A stretch of 64,000 nucleotides of DNA from Mactra quadrangularis. Its lineage: Eukaryota; Mollusca; Bivalvia; Venerida; Mactridae. Positions 23,523-34,264 of the stretch are shown here, piece by piece. The notes beneath the pieces were generated by a model. The model was not told where the DNA came from. It saw nothing but the letters and a program-made list of their open reading frames with translations, and made no database searches. The position numbers and the translations under genes are program-made. How positions within the stretch are numbered: position 1 is the stretch's first letter; every line of letters begins with the position of its first letter. The stretch is from the NCBI GenBank assembly GCA_025267735.1, contig CM046306.1, forward strand, positions 32,319,919-32,383,918. Reading direction: 5' to 3'.

Positions 23523-23941
23523 TAGGGCTGCGAATCCTTGAGCAAGGGGCGATCCGATCCGAACAACGATTCATGTAAAGCGATTCTCGAATCGAACCAT
23601 GAATCACTAGTTAATGGAGAAGCATAAAGAATTTATGTTATAACAAAAATAAGTGAAGAATTACTGAAGCTTTTACTAAACGGAAAACCATGTTCTCCAA
23701 ACATTTCTATTACCAGGCGTTTTATGTGAATTTTCAGTGATAACTTTTTTGTTTAAATGTGAATCAAACGAAATTTTGAATTAAAAGGCTCGTTTTCAGT
23801 GGTAATTAAGCTAAAAATGGTCTTTCATTATTTCCAAAAATAGATCGCGATCCGACGATTTCGGACGTGACGAATATTCGTACTCGATTTTCTGGTCGTG
23901 ATCGCGAAAATCCGAGTACTCGGATACTCGCAACAGCCCTA
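23523..23941. mobile_element. hAT-type MITE, 419 bp
   Basis: The ends are TAGGGCTGCGAATCC and GCAACAGCCCTA. Flanking 8-bp sequences GTGGCGAT (23,515-23,522) and GTGGTGAT (23,942-23,949) match at 7 of 8, as expected for an aged hAT target duplication. Subterminal parts are CG-rich (GATCGCGATCCGACGATTTC, CGAATCG repeats) and the centre is AT-rich with no ORF. It shares the terminal 8 bp with the larger element at 37,432. Confidence 0.85.
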
Positions 23942-24613
23942 GTGGTGATGTTACAGCAGTAAATTTATCAAAATATAACATGTATTAGAGACACAATAAA
24001 CAATTCAAATATTTTTTTTCTTTCTAAGTTTAAGCTTGACTAAGTTCCCATTTCTTAATATTGGGTTCTTTTATAAAAGCTCACCGTATTCATGATTTTT
24101 TTTTGGTTAACATTAACGATGTAGGATCCATAATCGTTTTAGAGTTAGAGCTTAATAATATCATTTGGAGGAAGTTTTTTCTGGCACGTAATTCATATTA
24201 AACATACGGTACAATAAATAGCATTGAACATATTTAAATGACTATTACATTTATCAAAAACTCCTTTTCATTCTTGTTGTTTGGAATAGATAAATGCATG
24301 TTTAATTTCTTTAAAGTTCATGGTCAGAGTTACTTTTGATAATGGGACCTTTCAGTTCTTAAAATGTTCATTTTTTTCTTTTCGTTTATTTATCACTATT
24401 TACAAAACCATGTACATGTATTTATCATCACATACTGATACCATGTAACCTATAAACAAAAAAGATATGTTCTGTTCTGTTTATTCTATATTCTCATAAG
24501 TATCGTGAAGTACAAAAAACATAAATTTATATAAAAAAACAATCGAGAGTCCAGTTAGTGTTCATACAGAGATACAAGACGACACACGGTGTGGAATTTA
24601 TTCCAGTATATAT

Positions 24614-24903
24614 GGAAAGCCATTCTGCCATGCCAATTGCTATTTGCGAAATGACATTTGCTGATGATTATTGTGAAATGCAATTTGCGAAATGTCATTA
24701 CCATACTGTATGCACTTCTTACAATGGATGACCAGCAAATTGAAGCATGTATCTTTCCTTACTGGAAGACAGCGGTCTGATTAATGGCGGAAATTGTTCT
24801 AGAATAACCTTGTGCCAATAAGTATTTCGCAATAATCATTAGCAAATGTCATTTCGCATTTGTCATTTCGCAAATAGCAATTCGCATAGCAGAATGGCGT
24901 TCC
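24614..24903. mobile_element. Fold-back element with ~80-bp imperfect inverted ends
   Basis: Left arm: GGAAAGCCATTCTGCCATG, then AATTGCTATTTGCGAAATGA and GATGATTATTGTGAAATG. The right arm is its reverse complement with a few changes and one inserted GCATTTGTCATTTC segment. The phrase TTTGCGAAATG recurs within each arm. The transcript would form a long stem. No coding capacity. Confidence 0.75.
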
Positions 24904-24945
24904 ATTTAATATAAACTATTCGGAAGACCAAACATAATACCATTC

Positions 24946-25055
24946 GGAACACCTCGATCGCGTATGGAGTAAAAGCCCAATATTCGTGGGTCCCACACGA
25001 ATCATTCCGAGATTATTTATTCAATGAATGGTCGAGGAGTCCCGAATGCAGTATA
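24946..25055. repeat. Small inverted repeat (ATTCGGAACACCTCG / CGAGGAGTCCCGAAT)
   Basis: Two imperfect inverted arms of about 20 bases enclose about 70 bases that include the palindrome GTGGGTCCCAC. It is a possible short MITE immediately right of the fold-back element. Low certainty. Confidence 0.4.
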
Positions 25056-25901
25056 AACATGATAACGTTTGATCGGATATCAACAAACTGAGGTCGTATT
25101 CAATAGCATGGTAATTAGGTTTATTTTAACAATGTAATAAGTAATATAAAGCAAATATTAATCATCCAATTTCAACCATATCAAAGTATAACAAAGAGAT
25201 TGAGCTATATAATAAATCTAAATCAATAGTATATCCGAGGGATTAAAATACATGTATAATTCACTTATAGGCACTTAATCATTTGAAGTATTGGACTGAG
25301 CACTTTGTTTGTAATATTATAGATACATATATGCAGTAAGCCGCGGCCTTGGTGCAATATTTCGAATCTGGAGGGCCCCAGTAGAAAGTATGATTAGATT
25401 AACAGTGTTAAATCTAATTAATAAAACTACATATTCCATAAAACTCAATTATGAATGGTCCACCGTTATTACCACATTCAATGTTGTTTCCTTGTGGAAG
25501 AAACTTTCTTTGCTGGCCATGTAGGCATACTGAGAAACAACGAAGCGAACTCTAAGTAAATATAAGTTGTAAGAACTCAATTTCCAATCTAGCTTAAATG
25601 AAATAGTATGAACAATACTAAACGAAAGCAACTAGGATGTATTGATCACTCGGTAGTTTGCCTCCTATTCCCTTCTAAGCAAGCTATACATAAGCCAAAG
25701 TGTATTTTTTGCTTAAGGAAGCGACTACTTGATTTGGATGGGATGTATAATAATATAACATAGTCCATATATTATCTGCTAAGTTTATTCCTTCTACTAA
25801 ACATATAGGTTACAGCACCCAACACCCAGCCAGGTATTCCCACTCAGTGTTACACACAGCTGAATGTCCAGGGACAACCTTCCTCTCTGGCTGGTAGACT
25901 A

Positions 25902-26643
25902 TGTTATTTGGTTAGTGATATAGTATTATATCACATGGGATCAACTTGGAGCTGGCTTTCTTATGTTTTTTACTTAATTTCGTTACTGCTCAGCAATACT
26001 TGTTCCTACACTTGAAAAAAAATCATTGATGGTTTACTAATATCAACTTTTTGTAAAAACTCTAAGTCAGTTAGAGGTGTATCGAGGAAACAAAAAGTCT
26101 TAGCTTTCATTTTTTATTTTTTCCCTTTAACATAGACCTAGTCAAATGACCTGACTTTACATGCAAATTAAAACCATCGCTTATAGCGGCTATGTAATGG
26201 GTAATTAGTAGTCTGATTTTAATTTAATAGGCGGTCAACTTAACAAGACTACGTACTTAGTCCTACAATGTAGCTGTCGCACAGTTAATATAGTTTTGAC
26301 AAAATAAAGTTGTTACTTAATTTCAAAATGTACAAAAAAAGCTCTCAAGAAACTTAGGTACTGTTTGTTTAGTGTTTTCAATTGGCGATCAGGCTTAAAG
26401 GTAGTCATTCATAGATTTCAACTTAAATATCAACTTTTTCTAAAACTATCAAAATAGTATGAAAACATGTTTGGAAGCAGGAAAGTAGTGTTCTAATAAT
26501 GACAAGTTTAGTGCAAATTGGCATAAAACTACAAATAATGATGTTTCATGTAGTAAAACGCTACTCCCTAGGTAACGGTATAGACAATTATAGTGCATTT
26601 TGTGACTTTCATTGTATATTTCTTGCAACGTTTAGGTCAGTTT
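25902..26643 (+). repeat. 742-bp terminal direct repeat, left copy
   Basis: It starts TGTTATTTGGTTAGTGATAT and ends CAACGTTTAGGTCAGTTT. It contains AATAAA at 26,302-26,307, a possible polyadenylation signal of LTR type, and the TATA-like TAGTATTATATCAC near its start. It is identical to 30,618-31,359. Confidence 0.9.
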
Positions 26644-27313
26644 ATGGGTCTAATTCATAGTTTTTCAAACAAAGATAAGTGTCAAAAGTTTTTCACAGTT
26701 AATTCTATTTGTTAAACTATTTGTTTATTTTAATGTTGTTTGGCAAGATTTATTACATCACTGATTCAGGCTCATATATGCTAAAACTAACACACATCAA
26801 TACTCAAATAATTTAAATTCTTGTATTGTTTTATTTTATTCACTATTTTATGTTTCATTGTATATTGTGAAACTATTTTGTAAAATATTTCGAAAATCTT
26901 AACTTACTTAAAAAAAGTTCTTTTTTCAAGTCAACTAGAAATTAAGAATATTTCATTCAAATTCAAATGCTTCTAGATATAGTTTAAAACATTTTTTCTT
27001 TAAAAAAATACCGATACAAATAATCAAGGCTAAAATAAAAAATATCTAATAAATAGGCAGGTTTAAAGAATAGTACTTGGCAAAAATCAATAATCTGACC
27101 AAAAAGAAAGAAATAATTTTAAAAAAAGCTTAATCATAAAAATATTCATTCTAAACCAAAACTCAACACTAAATAATTTTTGTTTCATCTAGACTTTTAA
27201 CTTTCAAAACAAACTAAAAAAAACCAGATAAAATAAGAAAAAAAATAAAAGTAACACAACTAGTGTCTTATTTAAAAAAACTTGATCAATTTTAAATCAA
27301 TAACTGAATAAAA

Positions 27314-28706
27314 ATGGCCACCCAGAATGTAAATACTTCCCTTAAAAGTCTAAACTCAAGTGGTAGCTGTGGGTCACCCGACCCCACAGCACTTGTTATA
27401 GACTTGTCTGCAGAGAGTGACAAGTCTGTATTAGAAACAAGATCTAACCATAACAGACTAACATCCACACCAAAAAAAGAAAAACACAGTAATACAAATG
27501 CAGTAGGCATAAATCTATCAGAAATTGAGGAAGAGACCACTCCTGAACTTATAGGAAAACCCCAAAAAAATAAAAAAAAATAAAAATAAGACACTAGAAA
27601 CATGGATAACCATAACATTACAAATAATTATTACTTCTGGTTCCCTAACTAGGACCTTCAAACAGGCAGTAATAAGTAAATTTATAAACCATGTAGGGGC
27701 AGCATACATTAAACCAATAAAGACCACTAATAATGATGAACCAAATACAAGATTGAGTCAATATAAAATAAGGAGTGACAAACTAACACATGCACAAAAT
27801 TTCAAATATGGTAGCTATGACTTTAAGGTTACAACAGAAAACCATTCAAATAACCAAAATATCAATAAAACAAACACTAAAATAAATATAACACAAGGGA
27901 TTACTGAAGTCCCAAATAACATGGACTTTGAAGAATACAAAAAACAACTACTAAAAAACACAACAGTAAACAAGGTACAAAAAACAAAAACGGGACAGGT
28001 AGCAGTACAATTCAAAACAAGTACTCTACCGAACACAATACAGGGACAAGAAGTCAAACCGTCCCTTCTAAACATCTTAAGGTGTAACAATTGCCAGATG
28101 TTTGGACACATGACAAAAAATTGCAGGAACAACCCAAAATGCTCTCACTGTGCAGGAAACCATATACATCATCAGTGCACTACAAAAACAAACAAAAAAT
28201 GTGCTAACTGCAATCAGAACCACGGTGCAGCATATAAAGGCTGCAAAATCTATCAAAAGTATTGTAACAAAATTAATACAATCAATAAAAAAACATTAGG
28301 AACACAAGGTACCAAAACTGCAACTACTCAAAACGACAAAACTAATAAAACAACCCCAAACAAACAGGTTGATATACCAGCACTAGCAAAAAAACTGTTA
28401 AACAAAAATGAACAGGAAATTATTGATATCCTGACACTAACAATTAAAAAAAATGACACATCTGCCGAGCAAATAGAAAAAGCCGGTGACATCAATAAAA
28501 AACAACAAAACACACAGTCAACTAAAATAACAACCTTAAATACAAATAAACCAAAATATAAACACATACAAGCCATCCCCTGTCCTCCATATCCAAGAAG
28601 ATTTACTATTGATCCATTTTTTAACCCAATTATGGGCCCAGCTCATTTAATACAAAATATTAAAGGTACAAGGCATCCTCTTTTTCAGAGAGTACCCCAG
28701 CCCTAA
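27314..28706 (+). pseudogene. LINE ORF1 (gag-like, three zinc knuckles) with one frameshift
   Basis: ORF1 proteins of Jockey/I-type LINEs bind element RNA. The ATG at 27,314 opens 89 codons that stop at 27,583 inside an A-rich run; the following frame is open from that run to 28,706. A one-base shift there would join them (about 463 codons in all). The second part has three knuckles: CNNCQMFGHMTKNC (CX2CX4HX4C), CSHCAGNHIHHQC (CX2CX3HX4C) and CANCNQNHGAAYKGC (CX2CX3HX6C), the usual arrangement in this family. The C-terminal part is Asn/Lys/Thr-rich and ends in PCPPYPRR and a proline-rich tail. The shift may be a real mutation, a sequencing error in the homopolymer, or programmed slippage. Confidence 0.8.
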
Positions 28707-28775
28707 CCAAGTAGTAAAATTTAATTACAAACAAATAGTATTCTTCAAACAAATTAAATCATAAAATAATAAATC

Positions 28776-29864
28776 ATGACGGTACAAGGCCATAAAACAA
28801 AAGCTCAGTCTAGCCTCACCGTCATGTCATGGAATGCAAATAATTTCACTTTCAAAAACTCTAATACTAAGAAATACCAACTGGAGAACTTTCTCTTAAA
28901 TCATAAAAAAAGTATAGATGTTATATGTATTCAGGAAACTCACCTAAAAAATAAAGACAAACCTATTATAGTAAAAGGCTATCAGAGCCCCATAGAATAT
29001 AAGAGAGAACATAAAAAAGGGGGTGGTGTCTCAATATATGCAATTGAAGGCTTACAATTTCAGGAACTAAAACTAGAAAAAGACGAGCACATGGAGGCCT
29101 GTGCTATAACTGTTTATGGAAACAATTCCAAATTAAATATAGTAAATATATATTGCCCTGAAACACAATATAATACAATAGAAAAATATAATAAAATACT
29201 CTCTCCAATAGATAAAAATAATAACAATATTATAGTAGGAGACTTAAACTTAAAACATATATTCTGGAACCCCCCTGGTGACTTAAGGTGTGACGGTGAG
29301 GCAGACAACTTACTAAAAATATTAGACGAATACAACCTTACATATCTAAATGATGGACAAATAACTAGAATAAGCTCAACTCCTAATTGCAGAGATAGTG
29401 CTTTGGACATGTCAATTGTATCATCAAAATTACAAACTAATTGTGAATTCTATGTAATAGATGACTCTCTAGGTAGTGACCATCTACCAACTGAAACCAC
29501 CATTCAATTTTCCTCATCCCATGAGGGTAGACTTCCCAATGGAAAATGGAATATAAAAAAAGCTACCATAGAAAACTGGATAAACTTTAAACAACTAGCA
29601 GAAGTAGAATTTAAATATTATAAAAGTGAGGATGATATACAAGAAAATTTTAACAAATTTTATAATACTTTACAAAAGATTTTGGACCAAACTTTGCCAA
29701 AAATTAAAGATAACAATAAGAAAAAAAAATCAGTACCTTGGTGGACCCCTGAGTGTGAACAGGCAATAAAACTAAGAGAAAATTTAAGACATAGGAGGAA
29801 AGATAAAAAAGTACTACAAATTACAGTTAATTCTAAAATCAAAATGTCAACAATAAAATTTTGA
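28776..29864 (+). CDS. LINE ORF2 fragment: APE-type (EEP) endonuclease, no RT
   Basis: The 362-residue protein contains the exonuclease-endonuclease-phosphatase domain that nicks target DNA in Jockey/CR1-type LINEs. Catalytic motifs look intact: WNAN at 19-22, IQETH with Glu54, GDLN with Asp156 and Asn158, DSALD at 207-211, and GSDHLP with Asp235/His236. About residue 320 the linker SVPWWTPECEQAIKLRENLR is typical of the stretch between endonuclease and reverse transcriptase. The frame stops about 25 residues later, where RT should begin; downstream to 30,617 no RT motif (such as YxDD) is found in any frame given. The start lies 69 bases after the ORF1 stop, the usual LINE layout. Intact catalytic residues with a lost RT suggest a recent deletion or a nonautonomous element. 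Confidence 0.85.
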   Translation: MTVQGHKTKAQSSLTVMSWNANNFTFKNSNTKKYQLENFLLNHKKSIDVICIQETHLKNKDKPIIVKGYQSPIEYKREHKKGGGVSIYAIEGLQFQELKLEKDEHMEACAITVYGNNSKLNIVNIYCPETQYNTIEKYNKILSPIDKNNNNIIVGDLNLKHIFWNPPGDLRCDGEADNLLKILDEYNLTYLNDGQITRISSTPNCRDSALDMSIVSSKLQTNCEFYVIDDSLGSDHLPTETTIQFSSSHEGRLPNGKWNIKKATIENWINFKQLAEVEFKYYKSEDDIQENFNKFYNTLQKILDQTLPKIKDNNKKKKSVPWWTPECEQAIKLRENLRHRRKDKKVLQITVNSKIKMSTIKF

Positions 29865-30617
29865 CAGTTAGTTCATACTATGACATACTATGACAGGAAT
29901 ATACAAATTAATATACAAAAGAATGTGACACTTCCCTCAAACTTGAGTTAGTTATTAACAAATGACTACTTATCTATAGCTCTTCAAGCTTGAAAATATT
30001 ATTCTTTTCTTATTTCTTCCCTTGATTTGCACTCAAATATTAAAGAATAAGTTCACTGCCTCTAAGATATTTAACCAAAAATAGAAATATTACGAAAATA
30101 AATAACATTAATCTTTGATTTCAAACTTAAAAATATAAAACTAACTGGATAATTTCAAACCTATATCATATTTATATCAGACTAATTGGAGCAAACTTAA
30201 AGTCCTCAGATTATTTTTAAATTAAGTGAACTTAGTTAAATGATTTCAAAAAGTATATTATACAAAAAAATAGATCAACAATTTCTTTTATTTAGATCTA
30301 AGTGAAAAAGAAAAACGAACCAACTGAATAATTTCTAACTTTTCAAACAAATGTAAACAACATAAACTTATCAAATGACTTCAATTGGAATTGAAATGAT
30401 TTAATTGATTTAAATGATATGAATTCAAATTGATAAAATTAATTCTAAAATAAATTAATCAATTTAAATTAAACTGTATGAATTTTGAAAATTATTTTAA
30501 ATAATGAATGAATACTCAAAATTAAATTCCATAAATATCACTGATTCACACTTTATGCACTAAACTTTTCACACTTATGTTAAGATGTTTACTCGTTGAG
30601 AGCTAGAGTAAGAGTGC
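29865..30617. other. AT-rich noncoding segment of the LINE-like element
   Basis: It has no open frame of note. It is mostly A+T with repeated TTTCAAA/AAATTGAT phrases. It replaces the region where a LINE would carry reverse transcriptase and the 3' UTR. Confidence 0.5.
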
Positions 30618-31359
30618 TGTTATTTGGTTAGTGATATAGTATTATATCACATGGGATCAACTTGGAGCTGGCTTTCTTATGTTTTTTACTTAATTTCGTT
30701 ACTGCTCAGCAATACTTGTTCCTACACTTGAAAAAAAATCATTGATGGTTTACTAATATCAACTTTTTGTAAAAACTCTAAGTCAGTTAGAGGTGTATCG
30801 AGGAAACAAAAAGTCTTAGCTTTCATTTTTTATTTTTTCCCTTTAACATAGACCTAGTCAAATGACCTGACTTTACATGCAAATTAAAACCATCGCTTAT
30901 AGCGGCTATGTAATGGGTAATTAGTAGTCTGATTTTAATTTAATAGGCGGTCAACTTAACAAGACTACGTACTTAGTCCTACAATGTAGCTGTCGCACAG
31001 TTAATATAGTTTTGACAAAATAAAGTTGTTACTTAATTTCAAAATGTACAAAAAAAGCTCTCAAGAAACTTAGGTACTGTTTGTTTAGTGTTTTCAATTG
31101 GCGATCAGGCTTAAAGGTAGTCATTCATAGATTTCAACTTAAATATCAACTTTTTCTAAAACTATCAAAATAGTATGAAAACATGTTTGGAAGCAGGAAA
31201 GTAGTGTTCTAATAATGACAAGTTTAGTGCAAATTGGCATAAAACTACAAATAATGATGTTTCATGTAGTAAAACGCTACTCCCTAGGTAACGGTATAGA
31301 CAATTATAGTGCATTTTGTGACTTTCATTGTATATTTCTTGCAACGTTTAGGTCAGTTT
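30618..31359 (+). repeat. 742-bp terminal direct repeat, right copy
   Basis: It is identical to the left copy. It is preceded by the partly purine-rich GAGAGCTAGAGTAAGAGTG, which could act as a polypurine tract but is interrupted. A 74-codon frame crosses the right boundary (31,215-31,439); it has no recognisable domain and is probably chance. Confidence 0.9.
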
Positions 31360-32968
31360 GTTATAAAATATTAAGAATTGATGTTTTAACACAATTACAG
31401 ACACTGAATGATATTCTGAAATTACAAGAAAAAAGCTAACAAAATCTGTGAACTTGTACCTTTAAACTAAATGGTCATATTTTAATCAAAAACTAAAACT
31501 TATATGTAAAAAAGTATATTTAAATGAGACGTTGTTATACAGGAGCCTATAAATACAGTTTATAATAAACTATTAAAGCTTGAGTACTCTTGATAAATCA
31601 ATTGAAATGAAAAATTGAATATCTGTCACATAAGATTTATACGTATGCTATACAATATAAGATTAAAGCAGCCCTACTTGACGCTTTTCTGTCAGTTGAT
31701 ATGAAGCATTCCTTATGTTTTATGAGTGTGTGGGGCATATTTTGTTATCATATCACGCATAACATTTTTAGTGTATTATTGCGGAGCTAATTATTTTGAA
31801 TAAGGTTGATATCATAAGTTAATATGTAAAGTGCGCGCTCGTGCATCGAGAGGACCTAGTTTCGAACCCCCGCCAAGGACACTGCTTACATCTTTGTGCT
31901 AGAAATTAAAACCCATTTGCTCAAATTTACCAAAGTGTATTTGGTTACAGTAATATACAGAACAAAGGTATAGTAATTCAGTTGTGTCATTTGTCGGCAG
32001 CGAATATACGGAGAAAAAGACCAGGATGGTTTATCGATGTAAAATAATAACCCGATGACATTGGGTTTGTAGTATGGTACTTCAGCATGAAACTAAGACA
32101 ACATATGTAAATTATTTGTTTACTTTCTATGGTAATAGCCAAACACCAGTGATCGATTCTTGGCACTTTTAAATTGACCAAGGCGCGTCGCTGTGAGAAC
32201 AATTTTTAGCGTCACTATGCTATTGATAGTGGGTTTTTCGGCTCTGTAAGCATCTAGCTGGTTCAGACCCGGATAACCTCTCACCGATAAACTTATATCA
32301 TAGAAGACATGAAAAAAATGTTCACAAATCTTTAATTGGTATAGCTACAACCGTCTGCGACTTCAAAAATTACACTTGGAAGATGTATCAACTACTTGTG
32401 TATTTAAATGCTGACAGAAAACCATTGACAGTCTGTTGTTCAGTAAAAAAGCGACATCTTAAAGTTCAACAGAACCCGTACCACTTAGAGACCTGTCATC
32501 ACAGCTTAATTTTCAAACAAATAAGTTTATTTATTAGAAAAAAAAACTAATTCAACTGAGCCAGTTGTATCCACGTAGACTCTTTGACAAAGATACGAAA
32601 CCGCACGATTGATTGATAATTGAAAAATATATATTTAACGTGTATTTACAACGAAGGCATTTTCACTTTATAGATCAATTTTACATGTTGAAAATGTATG
32701 CACTTGCTTCAATAATTTGTTATCGAACCGCCCAGCAACAAAAAAATACACAGCTAATGTAATGTAAAAAAACAAAAACGATTTTATGTAAATAATTTAA
32801 ACCGCGTCTAAATGGTAAAACCTATATAGCAATGAAATATTGAATATTAGAAAAATATAAAATTAAAAAATGCAACAAAAAATATCATGGCGTCTAGTTT
32901 ATCTTGCAACAGACCGTCGTAATGATAAATGGACCTGACGCCGTTTACGTTGGCAACTTGACCAACAA

Positions 32969-32981
32969 TTTCCATGGCAAC
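32969..32981. promoter_or_regulatory. X-box-like (RFX) site in CpG-richer patch
   Basis: TTTCCATGGCAAC matches the RFX X-box consensus (GTNRCC-N-RGYAAC) well in one half and partly in the other. A nearby GTTGGCAAC lies 12 bases upstream. The patch has several CpGs in otherwise AT-rich DNA. Either a promoter of UBE3D (plus) or a distant element of the minus-strand gene is possible. Inference only. Confidence 0.3.
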
Positions 32982-34211
32982 GCGAGTAAGACATATCTAG
33001 TGTTATGTATCTAAATATCGTTGTAACAAAAAAGTTAAATACCACAAAAATAAACGATTATTTTAAATGAGTTTAAATCACTTACAGTTTTTGTCAATAT
33101 TTATCCGAGTATATAGTAATAATCCTATAAACTAGTTATTTTATTGCCGACATGTACACCACATTCATAAATCAATTTTAACTTTGTATTAAACTTTTTA
33201 CAACTTTACCTATAAGTGGTATATAACTCTAAATCCGATGGTAGAAATGAACAATTTCATGTAGAAATCAATACCAATCCATTCACCCTAGAGATTTATA
33301 CGATCATTTTCATTGTAGGACTTTCTTCCAACTGATCAAACGTCATTGCATATGATTTATATCATGACATAACATTTTATATTTGCTATATAGCATCATC
33401 CACACTGTGAACACGATGTAGACTGTTCCAAGTCACGGTTTAGAAAAGGGTAAGTGCAATAAGACTGTTGTTACGAAGATATATCCGACAGAAAACCAGA
33501 ACAGAATTTATTTCTAACAGCATAAACACGTGGTGTTTGTCGCTATTACAATATTGCAATAACGACAGGTGGTACACTCAATATATTTTACATAAGACTC
33601 ATTTTCGTACCCAGAGGTTATATAGCCTTAGGGAACAAGAATGCAAAAGACACTGTTCTGTTCTGTTCTGACATAAAGTAGAAATATAAAATATCACACC
33701 ACTCTATACATATAATTTTTAAGTTAGGTTCTAGCCGGTTTCTGCACATAATATGTATCCTTATGGGACAAAAGTACATGTACACCAGTGAAAAACAAAA
33801 CTTGAACAGAAACATTTATACTGTTTAATTCCCGTATATAATAAATGTATATAGCAAATAAAGTAGAATATAGTAAATTGTCATGCACCCGAGACATCAA
33901 TTTGTGTGTGTGTTGTTGTTTTTTTTTTCGTTTTACGCCCCCATTTTACCATTGAGTTATGTAAGGCGATCAGTTTACTTAACAACAACAGAACAAAAAA
34001 ATCATAACTCAAATTATAAAACGTTATGCATGATATTCTTTTATTTAAATGAAAATATACGACAGAATTACACCAGACTTGAAAACTGTCATAAATCGTG
34101 AAGTTATCAAGATATAACATCCATTCAAGACTCAATAAACACGTCAAACCATTTTGCTTTCCAAATTTCAGTTTGACAAATTGCCCATTTCTCGAAAAAA
34201 GGGTCCATAGG

Positions 34212-34264
34212 GTGCTTAAAAATTATATAGGCCTAAGGTTAGGCCTATATAATTTTTTAAGCAC
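34212..34264. repeat. Strong hairpin, 23-bp arms, 6-base loop
   Basis: GTGCTTAAAAATTATATAGG and on to CCT is followed by AAGGTT and the reverse complement AGGCCTATATAATTTTTTAA and GCAC, with one extra A. It could extrude as a cruciform or be a very small fold-back element. It has no U-tract placement suggesting a Pol III terminator. Confidence 0.75.

Larger units (their letters stand above)
17044..25901. other. Intergenic tract without recognised host gene
   Basis: This region should hold the noncoding 5' exon(s) and promoter of the ZU5-like gene but I cannot place them. The interval 19,640-19,960 is relatively CpG-rich for this window and contains a palindromic CRE-like TGACGTCA at 19,760-19,767, so it is a candidate promoter region. 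The rest holds the transposon copies listed separately. The stretch 18,780-19,260 is less AT-rich and may be an old transposon fragment, but no domain is recognisable. Confidence 0.4.
25902..31359 (+). mobile_element. LINE-like element lacking RT, flanked by identical 742-bp direct repeats
   Basis: Two 742-bp direct repeats (25,902-26,643 and 30,618-31,359) are base-for-base identical by my line-by-line comparison and enclose 3,974 bp. The interior carries a zinc-knuckle ORF1 (27,314-28,706, one frameshift) and an APE-type endonuclease ORF (28,776-29,864), both plus strand and in the order of Jockey-type LINEs. No reverse transcriptase, RNase H, integrase or protease is present. The interior ends (26,644-27,313 and 29,865-30,617) are AT-rich and noncoding. 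The repeats begin TG; a CA lies four bases from their end. No target duplication (GACTA versus GTTTG) and no convincing tRNA primer site were found. It may be a chimeric LTR-type element, a LINE insertion with a very long target duplication, or a duplicated locus. Identity of the repeats implies a recent event. Confidence 0.8.

Noticed and set aside
26644..26665. A tRNA primer binding site after the left 742-bp repeat
   Set aside because: TGGGTCTAATTCATAG follows at +3, but its complement does not resemble any tRNA 3' end I know, so I did not call an LTR primer site.
27815..28576. Minus-strand frames of 82-105 codons over ORF1
   Set aside because: They are shadows of the A-rich plus-strand ORF; composition (Phe/Leu/Val-rich) is what its complement gives.
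32974..32986. ATGGCAACGCGA|GTAAGA as UBE3D exon 1
   Set aside because: It would end in phase 0, while the next visible exon needs a phase-2 donor; only four residues would be encoded.
33395..33450. Exon-like CATCATCCACACTGTG... bounded by ATATAG and GGGTAAGT
   Set aside because: The short peptide (HPHCEHDVDCSKSRFRKG) joins to no neighbouring exon and matches no family I can name.
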